A stretch of 64,000 bases of DNA from CALINF01 sp039990395. GTDB lineage: Bacteria; Pseudomonadota; Gammaproteobacteria; Pseudomonadales; Halieaceae. The notes beneath the pieces are model-generated. The model had not been told where the DNA came from. It did no database searches and saw nothing but the letters and a program-made list of their open reading frames with translations. The DNA lies in NCBI GenBank assembly GCA_039990395.1, contig JBDXFZ010000146.1:62001-126000 (forward strand), written 5' to 3'. This document shows positions 16,021-25,502 of the stretch, in pieces. The position numbers and the translations under genes were made by a program. The stretch's first letter is position 1. Every line of letters starts with the position of its first letter.

Positions 16021-18510
16021 TCACTGCTTAGCCGCTGCCATCAGATCCTCATAGGCTTTGTAGCCGCGCAGTGCAACGAGGTCCGGGTCGCGTGTAAGCA
16101 ATTTCTCAGACCAACCTCCATCTGCGGCTCGCTGCAGATAGTCATTCGCAGCATCCATATCCTGTAGCTCTAAACTGATGAGAGACGCCCAATAGTAGGC
16201 TGTTGCTTGCGGGGTCAATTCAAGCAGTTGTTCTAGCTGAGTTTTTGCCTCCTTAAGGCGGCCCGTATGAACATAGTAGAGGCCAAGGCGCCCTGTGGCA
16301 CGCCAATCACTGGGATCGATTGCCAGCTCTTCCGCGGCAAGTGGGATAGCTGTCTCATAGGCATTCATAGCAGCGGCTTCTGCACCGGGTATAAAACGAT
16401 ATGCGTCACCTAGAAACCCCCAGGTGGAGTGTACATTCGGCGCTAGATCCACAGCCTGTCCTATGTCGGCAGCGGCCTTCTCAAAATCGCCGAGGTAGTA
16501 GTAAGCCACACCGCGATTTAGATATGTATGGCGAGAGGGCAAAGGTGAGGCATTGAAGGTGTCAATCGCCTGTTTCAAATCTCCGATGGCAAGATAGACG
16601 TTACCAAGGTTGTCATAGCCGACGCCGCTATCGGGCACCAGGTCAACGACCTTACGATGTTGCTCTATTGATTCATCGTAGCGCGACAGTTCATACAGAA
16701 AGTTGCCGAAGGCCCGATGTACGCCCCAATAACTACCCTCAACATCTTCTGCCCTTCTGAACATTGCTTCAGCTTGCTCGATCTTATTTTGGGCTGCATA
16801 GGTTCGAGCGAGCGTCAGGTAAGGTGTCACGGCATTCGGTTGTTGGCTTCTGGCGATATCCAACTCTCGAATGGCGCTGTCCAACTGGCCGCTAGAGCGA
16901 TACAGGTCGCCTAGTGCCAAGTGTACTTCCCATAAACCATCATTTAACGTGAGCGCTCGATGACAAGCCAGCTCCGCTTTCTCAAAAGACTCTGTACGCC
17001 GGGCAAATTCGTAGGACTCAAGGTGAGCTTCGCATAGTCCTGCATATGCGTGTGCAAATCGTGGATCCAGCTTCAGTGCTCGTTCAAATAGCTGAATAGC
17101 ACTATCAAGTGACGCAGATTCCTCTGGCCGTCGCAAATAGTCGCGACCTCGAAGATAGAATTCGTAGGCTTCCGTGCTTTCGGTTGGCTGAGCGGTTATT
17201 CGCGTTTGTGACTCAGGCGACAGTACGGGGACAATCGCACGCGCAACCGACGCTGCGATGTCCCGCTGAATGTCGAGAATTGACTCGAGGCTTCCCTCAT
17301 AAGTTTCACTCCATAAGACATTCCCGGTTGTCGTATTATCCAAGACTGCGGTTATACGAACGCGACCTGACTCGAGGCGCACGCTACCAGAGAGTACATT
17401 CTCAACCATTAAAGTCGCGGCAATAGATGCGATATCAGTATTTTTGTCCTTGAAATAGAATGACGCCGTGCGAGATGCGACGTTTAGCTCGCGAATACTG
17501 GAAAGCACACTAAGAAGCTCATCAGCAAGCCCGGCCGCAAAAAAGGCGTCATTGGCATTAGCACTATGATTTTCAAATGCGAGCACGGCTACTGACACTG
17601 GTTCTGGCTGCTCCAGTTCAGCAAGGCCTTTGGCTATGTAGTTCTCATATACGAGGAAAACCAGAGCGACAACCAGCAAGCTGATGATGGCGCCGTCCAG
17701 TCGTCTGCCGGTGAGCCAACTGATGCTGGTTTGTTGTAAAACCTCATCGCTGCGCTTCAAACCCGCGGGTGTTAATTCATAGATCCAAGCCAGTACCAAG
17801 GCGACTGGAAATCCAAGAAACAAAATCGAGATAAAGGTCTGAATAATCCAATTGGGAGCGCCAAAGTTAGGCAGAATGACGTCGGCCACCTGGATGACAA
17901 GCCATGCGACGACCACATACGCTACACCCACCCTGAAGACATTGCGGCGTTTTATCTCGAGCCAGAAAGAGGAGTAGCCGATCTCGACACCGGGTTCCAC
18001 CACCTGATAAACCGCCATTGGGCTTCGCGAGCTAGCGACTTTCTTTTCGCCCGCATACTCAACGCCTACATGTCCCTTTTGCTTGATGTATTCGTACACG
18101 GCACCCGAAAGACAGATGCCGCCGGGCACCGCAAGTTTTTCGAGGCCATTGGCAATATCGACACCCGTTCCCATGATGCGGTCATCTGAAGAATGCACTT
18201 CGCCCACGTGCAGACCCATACGCAACAAAGTTCGCTGTTCAACAGGTAAGCGCTGATTTCGATCGAGCATGGCTTGCTGAATGTCTACAGCGCAGTGAAC
18301 TGCATCAATCGCGGTGGCGAACTCAGCAATAACCGTTTGATTTGCGCCTTCTATGCACTGACCGTTGTGTTCCTCAATAGCCTTAAGGTGCATAGGTGGG
18401 TCAACCGGCGGGCTTTCAGCTTCGGCAGGCGACTTGGGGGGCGGTGCATCAACGGTGTGGGCCGTTTGTATAGCTAGTATTGTCGCTATTCTGCGATTTT
18501 CCGCTCCCAC
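16021..18510 (-). CDS. Degenerate cyclase domain-TolB-like-TPR membrane protein
   Basis: The 829-residue product has a class III cyclase-like N terminus (about 1-175), two to three membrane helices (about 190-245 and 270-292), a FlgO/TolB-like domain (about 300-425, beginning SVAVLAFENHS) and a long TPR array to the C terminus. The cyclase part has lost its metal Asp residues: the start reads RRIATILAIQTAHTVDAPPP where active enzymes have ADVVGYS, and EGANQ stands where GDG should be. It is therefore a sensor or scaffold rather than an enzyme. Such proteins often sit in signalling clusters. It is the first gene of the minus-strand cluster and is divergent from the giant sensor. Confidence 0.8.
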   Translation of the reverse strand: MGAENRRIATILAIQTAHTVDAPPPKSPAEAESPPVDPPMHLKAIEEHNGQCIEGANQTVIAEFATAIDAVHCAVDIQQAMLDRNQRLPVEQRTLLRMGLHVGEVHSSDDRIMGTGVDIANGLEKLAVPGGICLSGAVYEYIKQKGHVGVEYAGEKKVASSRSPMAVYQVVEPGVEIGYSSFWLEIKRRNVFRVGVAYVVVAWLVIQVADVILPNFGAPNWIIQTFISILFLGFPVALVLAWIYELTPAGLKRSDEVLQQTSISWLTGRRLDGAIISLLVVALVFLVYENYIAKGLAELEQPEPVSVAVLAFENHSANANDAFFAAGLADELLSVLSSIRELNVASRTASFYFKDKNTDIASIAATLMVENVLSGSVRLESGRVRITAVLDNTTTGNVLWSETYEGSLESILDIQRDIAASVARAIVPVLSPESQTRITAQPTESTEAYEFYLRGRDYLRRPEESASLDSAIQLFERALKLDPRFAHAYAGLCEAHLESYEFARRTESFEKAELACHRALTLNDGLWEVHLALGDLYRSSGQLDSAIRELDIARSQQPNAVTPYLTLARTYAAQNKIEQAEAMFRRAEDVEGSYWGVHRAFGNFLYELSRYDESIEQHRKVVDLVPDSGVGYDNLGNVYLAIGDLKQAIDTFNASPLPSRHTYLNRGVAYYYLGDFEKAAADIGQAVDLAPNVHSTWGFLGDAYRFIPGAEAAAMNAYETAIPLAAEELAIDPSDWRATGRLGLYYVHTGRLKEAKTQLEQLLELTPQATAYYWASLISLELQDMDAANDYLQRAADGGWSEKLLTRDPDLVALRGYKAYEDLMAAAKQ

Positions 18511-18824
18511 ACATGCCCTCGAAGTTCTCTAACCAATTTTACGTGCACAGCCAAGAAGTAAGCCAGATTGGCTTGTGGCTGTACCCGCGGCACCATACCA
18601 GCGACCCGACTGGTCGCGCCTAAACAGTATAGGCATGATGATGCTTTAGGAACAGGCTGTAGGAACATTCTGTGCCAACTAATTTCCCGCTCAAGGTTCA
18701 TGAGCAGCTCAATAAATGTACGGCTATACAGTAGGTCTTCAAGATTTGCACTAGCGAGGTGATGTAGAGCGTGCGGGGAGCTGCGCTGAGTGTTATCGAG
18801 GTTGCCTGTTGGCTGTTAAGCTAC

Positions 18825-18848
18825 TATAAATCTAGTAATAGATTAATA
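18825..18848. promoter_or_regulatory. AT-rich inverted repeat, operator or promoter element
   Basis: AATCTA at 18829-18834 and TAGATT at 18839-18844 form a perfect inverted repeat around GTAA; outer TAT (18825-18827) and ATA (18846-18848) extend it with one mismatch on each arm. It lies 36 bases before the giant sensor's ATG in the 373-base divergent region 18511-18883, so it may bind a dimeric regulator of one or both transcripts. Nothing else in that region is convincing; a minus-strand frame at 18486-18701 lacks support. Confidence 0.4.
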
Positions 18849-18883
18849 CTGATAGCCGCGTCTCTGTGCGGAAGGACAAAGGA

Positions 18884-21800
18884 ATGAAACTTCCGCAACT
18901 GCAGTCTTTACTGCCGAGTAGAGGCATGATGTTTGTGGCACTGGGGTTGTCGCTAGCCATCGGGTGGTACTTCTATAACTCTTCGGGTGTTGCGGATCAC
19001 CTGACGAAGCGCAATTTTAATTATCTCAATCAGATAGGGTCGAACCTTGATGCTAGCGTCGATGCTGCGGAGCAGTATGTAAGGTTTGCTGGTAAAACTA
19101 CATTCGCCGCAGGAATTCTGAGAGAGTATTGGAGCGAGTTTGAAAGAGTTGAAGGCCGGTATGAATTAGATGTGCGTAAGAAAGATCACCTGCTATCAAT
19201 TGCAAAGCCCTCACCTGAAAAAGTCCTCAAGCACGCGGTTAGCGAAGTTCTGATGGAAATGAAATCTCGTTTGGTTAGTGACGGTCATCTTGTTTCTGAC
19301 GCTAGTAATGTTTCGATAGAAATCAATGAGGAACAGGGAAAATCTCAACCTGTCAAAGCCAGTTCGCAAACTTCCAACCCACAAAAAGACGAGAAAGGCG
19401 AGGAATTAGGGCAAGCTGCGGTGTGGCTCAGCTTGCCCGCAAAGGTTTGCATGAATACAGAGTGCAAAGAAACCGTAGAAGCAAACCTCACATCCAACTC
19501 ACAAAAAGACGAGAAAGGCGAGGAAGTAGGGCAAGCTGCGGTGTGGCTCAGCTTGCCCGCAAAGGTTTGCATGAATACAGAGTGCAAAGAAACAATAGAA
19601 GCACACCTCACAATCTCGGAGCCGAAATATGCGCCTGTGGAACTGGCTTCTGGCGGAATTAAAACGACCATCTCCATGCGACTCGGTGTTCCCAGAATCG
19701 GTCCTGGAAATTGTGACAAAGATTCAGAAAGTGGCGAGGAAACGTGTAAGCCTGAAGCAAAAAAGCCCAATAAACATCTAGTAGCGACATTCAGCCTGAC
19801 GATACCGTTTGCAGACGTACAGGGGGTAGGCAATGGTGAAACTGCGTTTGATACGGTATTACTCGCCAAATCTGAAGGCACGCCCGATGGATCTCCTCTC
19901 ATCTTTAGTAACGTTGATGAGCAGACATACGTAGGAGACATATTCCACCTTCTCAATGTATCAAGCCGGTTTGAACGGTTCAGCAGTATTCGAGATTTTG
20001 AACGCCACAACAGCTCGATTCGGACTGGTCCACCCTTTGCGGATAGTAAGCCTGTCAAGGACGATAAATTGCGGGCCTTTACGCAATCTACAGTCATTCC
20101 GCTCCAGATAGGCGGGTTCTCGAAGATGGCCTATGTCCAACCATTCACCTCAGCTCATTTGCCGGGGGAAGACAAGCTGGTTCTAATTGGTATTGTTTCT
20201 GAATCTGAGTTCAATAAGTCGAAATATGCCGTGCCATACAATTGGCTGTCTGATGCTCTGCTCCTCCTTCTGCTTGGTGTTCTTTCGCTAAACTTCGCTC
20301 GCCTTAAGCTTATCAAGAGTAAGGGGATACTGAAGCGTTCGGATATCTACATCAGCATTTTCTCCCTAGCAGGGGTGGCTTCCCTTTTTGTGGTTTTTCT
20401 AATTCAGGTCATTGCCAGCTGGGATTTCAATGCCTTATTCAATAGTGAGGCAAAGAAGATTCATGCCGGGCTGTCTACCCAGTTTGCGAATGAGTTAGAT
20501 GCGAAACTGGTACGGATACAGGAAATACATTCCCTCAACATCCCGGAATATGTCTGTGAGGGCCTGCCAGAAGGCAGCAGCGATTATTGCCTGGTTAATC
20601 CGCCCAAAAATCTTCCGGCAGATGTCACACTTGGAAGCTGCACCACAGATAGCGGAATGGATGTGCGAATGCAAAGCGCTACCAGTGGCTCTCCAGAAAT
20701 ATCAACCCAGTTTCTTCTCGACAATAACGGCGTTCAGAATTGCTACTACTTTACCTACAATCAAAACCTTGTTCGGTCCAAGTTTAATGTTGAATCCCGA
20801 GAGTATTTTAAGAGGATCCACGAGAAAGAGAGTTGGAGAACACACAAGGGTGGTTGGAGTGCAATATTGCAGGAAGATTGGTCTAAACCTTTCCGCGGCG
20901 AGTTCTATCTGAATCGAATAGAATCTAAAACTAACGGCGCCCAGCAAACAGCGATAAGTCTACCTTCGCGGGATGGCGTCTTGGTTGCTCTGGCAAAGTT
21001 CTATTCTCTTGAGCATACGGTTCTTCCTCCAGGACATGGTTTTTCTGTTTTTGATAACGAAACAGGACTAGTGCTGTTTGCCAGTAACGAATCTCGTAAT
21101 CTGAGAGAGAATTTCTACAGGGCTACTGATGATAACGAGGAGCTGAAATCTACTGTTATTTCTCGCTCGAAGAGAAAAGTAAGATTGACATATAAGGGTG
21201 ACCTAGTTGATGCGATAGTGTCGCCTCTCAAGAATACGCGGTGGACACTCGTTACCTTTCACCATCGCTCCATAGTTGATGCCTTCAATTTTCACCTGGG
21301 TACGTCGGCGTTGATTTTGGGTGGCATTTATGGGGCTGTTTTTCTGGTTGCTCTACCCGCACTGATTTTGCTGCTGGGTTGGCTGTACAGGATGACTTTT
21401 TCTGTTCGGGTTGAGGAACGGTTCCGCAATGTTGAACTACCGCAGTGGATTTTTCCAGAGCTCGGAAAATTTTCTGCGCAGCGTAGTTTGGGAATCGCTC
21501 TGCTGCAGTTGGTTCTAGCGTATGTTGCATGCATCTATTTCTTTGATCTTCCAGAGGCCAGGCTGTGGATGCTGATCGTGATTATCGCCGTTCCCTGTTG
21601 CTGGTTCTATCTTTTACATATGAGCCCAGATAGCGAAGATAAAGTTCCGATAGGAACTCTGTTGGACCCAGACAAGGGAAGACACTTCGCTAGCGAGAGG
21701 AGCAAAGATGTTGTCAAGGCGTTTGGTTTCTATAGGCTCAACATAACCCTATCGATTCTACTTCTGGCTGTTTTACCCACGTTGCTTTTGAGTAATGAGA

Positions 21801-23308
21801 ACAGTGATATTCATCAAAGGCAATGGCTGCAGTTCAGTCACTGGTTCAATGTTGAACAGTTCAAGCAGCGGTCTGCTGCGTACGAGAAGCTTAACGCCAA
21901 GTTTAGGCGAGGAGATGATTCATGCCCTGAAAAACCCTGCGAGCGATCTTTGCGTGGGGTATTCATTCCCGGTATGAACCTTTCATACGATGGTCGAGCT
22001 GTTTCGCAACTGACGTCCGTTGAAAATGCCCCGGTCCTAGCTATTGCATCGTCATCATCAGATGCTTCAGGCAAATCAGCCCAGAAAAGGGATCAGACTG
22101 GTTACCTCGATTCCATCCTCTCGATGTTGCCTAGTTTCGGTGTCGAAGGTGAGCTCCTTGAAGGTTTGGATGAAAGCAGAGCGATCTACGATAGGGATTC
22201 CTCCAAATTGCAGATCGAAACGAAAGATCCGGTAAGTGGAATGAGCTATACCTCTACCTATGATTTCCCTCAAACTCGTCCTCGAGATCTGGTAGGAATT
22301 TCGCTTTGGACGATATTCTATGTGTGCATGGTGTTAGTTAGCGCTGTGATCATAGCGTCGCTTGGGGGATTTTTGATGCGCAGATTCCTTAGCCGGTCCT
22401 TCGAAGAGAATATCCTGGACCTGACAACACAGCCTATAGCTCATGATCTTGCTGATGGGGCAATCGTTGTGCGCCCATCTGATGTTGAAGCCGAAGACGC
22501 TTATCATACGATTTTAGGTGTGCTTGGGCTGGAAGCACGCGATTTTGAGGTATTGGCGGGGAGTAATACGCCTGAAAATCAGGTAGTTGCCACAGAGAAA
22601 GCCGCGAAGTTAATTATAGTCAGAGATTTTTTCAGTGTTACGCAAGACCATGCTATTTCCAGTGATGCGCTCGCAATGGTTAGGCAGCGTATGCGTGAAG
22701 GGTATAGCTTAATCGTCTTGTCAGATATAGATCCCAATCATTGGGCCAAGAGTGATCAGGTAACGCAAGAGGCATTTGAGCAGTGGGAAGGTATCATCAA
22801 CAGCCTGTCGACCTTTATGCTTCCAATTTTTGGGGAGGGGCGAAGCCTAAGCCGCAGAGGGTATCTGCTCTCTCCGAGAGTCTACAAGCGGGTATGGCGC
22901 AGGTGCAGTGAAGACGAACAAATGGTACTCGCTGGGCTATGTCACGAAGGTATCGTTAACCCACTGAATGAGTCTACATTGCGAAGCTTGTATCGACGTC
23001 GCTTAGTAAGCTTCCAGAATAGTCACTTCGAATTTGGTGATATCAACTGGCGGGAGTATGTAGCTGAGAACTTAAAGCGGGAGGACTTCCGCGAACGGGC
23101 ACGTCGGTATAAAAACAGCGTCTGGATATCTTTCCGCGGGCCGATGATCCTCATTCTCCTCGTGCTGGTTATGTTCATCGCGTATGTGGCACAGGACGAG
23201 ATGCGATTGCTATTTTCTCTTATTGCATCAATAGGCGCCGGTGCTGGGGCGCTAACCGCGCTCGGGGGGAGTTTGCGGTCGATGGCTAATAAAATGAGTT
23301 CAGAGTAG
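18884..23308 (+). CDS. 1474-residue multi-pass membrane sensor-like protein
   Basis: ATG 18884 is chosen because AAGGA precedes it closely; a GTG at 18866 is in frame. About ten membrane helices are visible, near residues 10-30, 458-475, 488-510, 806-835, 868-885, 893-915, 953-972, 1140-1165, 1419-1438 and 1445-1465. Three large loops (about 35-450, 515-800 and 975-1135) likely face the periplasm and may sense ligands. A cytosolic part (about 1170-1415) includes LIVLSDIDPNHW near 1276 and a winged-helix-like WRRCSEDEQMVLAGLCHEG segment resembling the C-terminal part of STAND-type NTPases, but no Walker A loop is visible. A 120-base tandem duplication lies in the first loop. I do not recognise a named family. 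It faces the caspase/CHAT/TPR cluster across a shared promoter region. Confidence 0.75.
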   Translation: MKLPQLQSLLPSRGMMFVALGLSLAIGWYFYNSSGVADHLTKRNFNYLNQIGSNLDASVDAAEQYVRFAGKTTFAAGILREYWSEFERVEGRYELDVRKKDHLLSIAKPSPEKVLKHAVSEVLMEMKSRLVSDGHLVSDASNVSIEINEEQGKSQPVKASSQTSNPQKDEKGEELGQAAVWLSLPAKVCMNTECKETVEANLTSNSQKDEKGEEVGQAAVWLSLPAKVCMNTECKETIEAHLTISEPKYAPVELASGGIKTTISMRLGVPRIGPGNCDKDSESGEETCKPEAKKPNKHLVATFSLTIPFADVQGVGNGETAFDTVLLAKSEGTPDGSPLIFSNVDEQTYVGDIFHLLNVSSRFERFSSIRDFERHNSSIRTGPPFADSKPVKDDKLRAFTQSTVIPLQIGGFSKMAYVQPFTSAHLPGEDKLVLIGIVSESEFNKSKYAVPYNWLSDALLLLLLGVLSLNFARLKLIKSKGILKRSDIYISIFSLAGVASLFVVFLIQVIASWDFNALFNSEAKKIHAGLSTQFANELDAKLVRIQEIHSLNIPEYVCEGLPEGSSDYCLVNPPKNLPADVTLGSCTTDSGMDVRMQSATSGSPEISTQFLLDNNGVQNCYYFTYNQNLVRSKFNVESREYFKRIHEKESWRTHKGGWSAILQEDWSKPFRGEFYLNRIESKTNGAQQTAISLPSRDGVLVALAKFYSLEHTVLPPGHGFSVFDNETGLVLFASNESRNLRENFYRATDDNEELKSTVISRSKRKVRLTYKGDLVDAIVSPLKNTRWTLVTFHHRSIVDAFNFHLGTSALILGGIYGAVFLVALPALILLLGWLYRMTFSVRVEERFRNVELPQWIFPELGKFSAQRSLGIALLQLVLAYVACIYFFDLPEARLWMLIVIIAVPCCWFYLLHMSPDSEDKVPIGTLLDPDKGRHFASERSKDVVKAFGFYRLNITLSILLLAVLPTLLLSNENSDIHQRQWLQFSHWFNVEQFKQRSAAYEKLNAKFRRGDDSCPEKPCERSLRGVFIPGMNLSYDGRAVSQLTSVENAPVLAIASSSSDASGKSAQKRDQTGYLDSILSMLPSFGVEGELLEGLDESRAIYDRDSSKLQIETKDPVSGMSYTSTYDFPQTRPRDLVGISLWTIFYVCMVLVSAVIIASLGGFLMRRFLSRSFEENILDLTTQPIAHDLADGAIVVRPSDVEAEDAYHTILGVLGLEARDFEVLAGSNTPENQVVATEKAAKLIIVRDFFSVTQDHAISSDALAMVRQRMREGYSLIVLSDIDPNHWAKSDQVTQEAFEQWEGIINSLSTFMLPIFGEGRSLSRRGYLLSPRVYKRVWRRCSEDEQMVLAGLCHEGIVNPLNESTLRSLYRRRLVSFQNSHFEFGDINWREYVAENLKREDFRERARRYKNSVWISFRGPMILILLVLVMFIAYVAQDEMRLLFSLIASIGAGAGALTALGGSLRSMANKMSSE
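19376..19615 (+). repeat. In-frame 120-base tandem duplication (two copies)
   Basis: Copies at 19376-19495 and 19496-19615 differ at about seven positions and keep the reading frame, giving two 40-residue units in the first periplasmic loop of the giant sensor. Each unit begins with a Lys/Glu-rich stretch (QKDEKGEE) and carries a Cys pair (VCMNTECKET). The near identity indicates a recent duplication. Confidence 0.92.
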
Positions 23309-23337
23309 CGGGGCTGTTCACGCAGAACCTCCAGTTA

Positions 23338-23352
23338 GGAGGGCTTGCGCAG
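23338..23352. terminator. Hairpin between giant sensor and VOC gene
   Basis: CCTCC at 23338-23342 pairs with GGAGG at 23348-23352 around a five-base loop, with three more possible pairs outside (23332-23334 with 23355-23357). It lies between two convergent genes. No clear T-run follows on either strand. Confidence 0.35.
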
Positions 23353-23375
23353 AGTGCTGTCGCTATCTTGCCTTT

Positions 23376-23747
23376 TCAGATCTCAGAGGCATGACAAACC
23401 ACTTCGATATTGTGTCCGTCTGGACCAATAACGAATGCGGCGTAATAGCTAGGGCTGTACTGCGGACGAAGGCCGGGTTCTCCGTTGTCTAGCGCGCCAG
23501 CTGCAATAGCTGCCCGGTAAAAGCTGTCTACCTGCTCACGATTGTCTGCCGTAAAGGCCAGGTGCAAATGGGTCGCTTTCTCTTCTACTTTCCGTATACA
23601 CAGCGATGTGTTGCTATCTGGGCGGCAAAGCTCAACGCCTAGCGGCCCCTCAGAGATTATTGCCACGCCCAGCGGCTCCAGCGCCTTAAGGAAAAAGGCC
23701 TTGCTCGCGGCATAGTCGCTAACGCCAAATACGACGTGATCGAACAT
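23376..23747 (-). CDS. VOC-superfamily (glyoxalase-like) protein
   Basis: The 123-residue protein has the paired beta-alpha-beta-beta-beta modules of the vicinal oxygen chelate fold: an N-terminal HVVFGVSD, a central THLHLAF and the C-terminal GPDGHNIEVV segment that supplies a metal ligand in relatives. Members act as glyoxalases, dioxygenases or resistance proteins; the substrate here is unknown. A close relative lies at 36042-36422. Confidence 0.8.
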   Translation of the reverse strand: MFDHVVFGVSDYAASKAFFLKALEPLGVAIISEGPLGVELCRPDSNTSLCIRKVEEKATHLHLAFTADNREQVDSFYRAAIAAGALDNGEPGLRPQYSPSYYAAFVIGPDGHNIEVVCHASEI

Positions 23748-23858
23748 AGTTTTCCTCTATCTGGAGATAGCTTAAGAGACAAGCAAGTTGGCTGGCTATT
23801 CGATAATCAACCTAAGGCCGTCTAGTATTTCTTGTGCGCCAAATTCTGACCAGGTGCT

Positions 23859-24572
23859 TTAAGTCGCACTGTGATAAATGTTCTGTACGTCCTCCAGGTA
23901 ATCCAATAGCTCGATCAGGCTATCCAGCATTGCCTGATCTTCCTCTCCAAGAGGCGTGGGTAACTGAGGCACGAACTGAATCTCATCCAGCTCGAATTCC
24001 GTTTCACCGTATTCGTCAATAATGGCTTGTCTGGCTTTAAAATACTCGGTGTGGGGTGTGAAGACAGTCACCTTACCGTCTTCACTTTCTATATCACTCA
24101 CGTCTACATCAGCCACCATCAGCGCTTCTAGCACGGCCTCTTCGTCACCGTGTGAAAAGACGAAAATAGCATTGTGATCGAACATGTGGCTCACACTGCC
24201 GGGGTTTCCCAGTTTGCACTTGGCCTTGTTGAAACACTGGCGTACATCGCCAAACGTACGATTGGGGTTGTCGGTGAGGCAGTCTACAATCACCATAGAG
24301 CCATTTGGGCCAAAGCCCTCGTAACGTGCCAGGGCGAAATCTTCACCACCGGTGCCCTTTGCCTTGTCGATAGCTTTTTCTATAACGTGGGAGGGTACCT
24401 GGTCTTTCTTTGCCCGGTCGATAATGCTGCGTAAAGACAAGTTACCTGCAGGGTCCAGGCCGCCAGACTTTGCTGAAACGTATATCTCCCTGGCGTACTT
24501 GCTGTAAACCCGGGCTTTTTGGTCCGATGTCTTAGCCATGGACAATTTTCGGTTCTGGTAGGCTCTACCCAT
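23859..24572 (-). CDS. YebC/PmpR-family protein, YeeN-like
   Basis: The 237-residue protein matches YebC/YeeN throughout: MGRAYQNRKLSMAKT at the start, IDRAKKDQVPSHVIEKAIDKAKG (about 68-90), GFGPNGSMVIVDCLTDNPNRT (about 104-124) and SVSHMFD. Family members were described as transcription regulators and recently as ribosome-associated factors easing translation of proline-rich stretches. It is cytosolic and full length. Confidence 0.92.
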   Translation of the reverse strand: MGRAYQNRKLSMAKTSDQKARVYSKYAREIYVSAKSGGLDPAGNLSLRSIIDRAKKDQVPSHVIEKAIDKAKGTGGEDFALARYEGFGPNGSMVIVDCLTDNPNRTFGDVRQCFNKAKCKLGNPGSVSHMFDHNAIFVFSHGDEEAVLEALMVADVDVSDIESEDGKVTVFTPHTEYFKARQAIIDEYGETEFELDEIQFVPQLPTPLGEEDQAMLDSLIELLDYLEDVQNIYHSAT

Positions 24573-24832
24573 AATCTGTATCCGTGTTTGGCGCTGATTG
24601 GGGACGCAATATAAAGCTTTAGGTCTATTGTAGCCAGAGCGAGATTAGTGGCAACCTGGCACTGAAAACCTTCGAGAATGGAATAAGGCTCTCCTGATAC
24701 CTTGTCGCCTCTATGCAGCGCCAAATTCGTCTGTTTTCGGTCGCGGTTTTTGGGTTGTAATTCGGTGTAGAACAGCCATTGGACTTGCGTGGAAGATCGC
24801 GTCGAACTAGTCTGAACCTAAAGGAGTATTCC

Positions 24833-25338
<506 letters not shown>

Positions 25339-25502
25339 AGGCCAGCTGATTTTCCAGTAAGAGAAGAAGAGGCCGCAGGAAGTTCGCCGCGCTCTTTTTT
25401 TGTTGATGGGTAGAACGCTACTTGGTTGGCGCTTAGCCTGGCGGCTGAGGCAAAAATTGACTTCGCTAATAGCCGCTACCAGATGTTGCAGGTCGTTTCT
25501 CG

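Noticed and set aside
18486..18701. A 71-codon frame on the minus strand before the TPR protein
   Set aside because: Different frame from the TPR gene, no ribosome site, unlikely composition; the cyclase-like domain already begins in its own frame.
19345..20097. A 250-codon minus-strand frame inside the giant sensor gene
   Set aside because: It mirrors the strong plus-strand frame and the repeat, with no start site or family.
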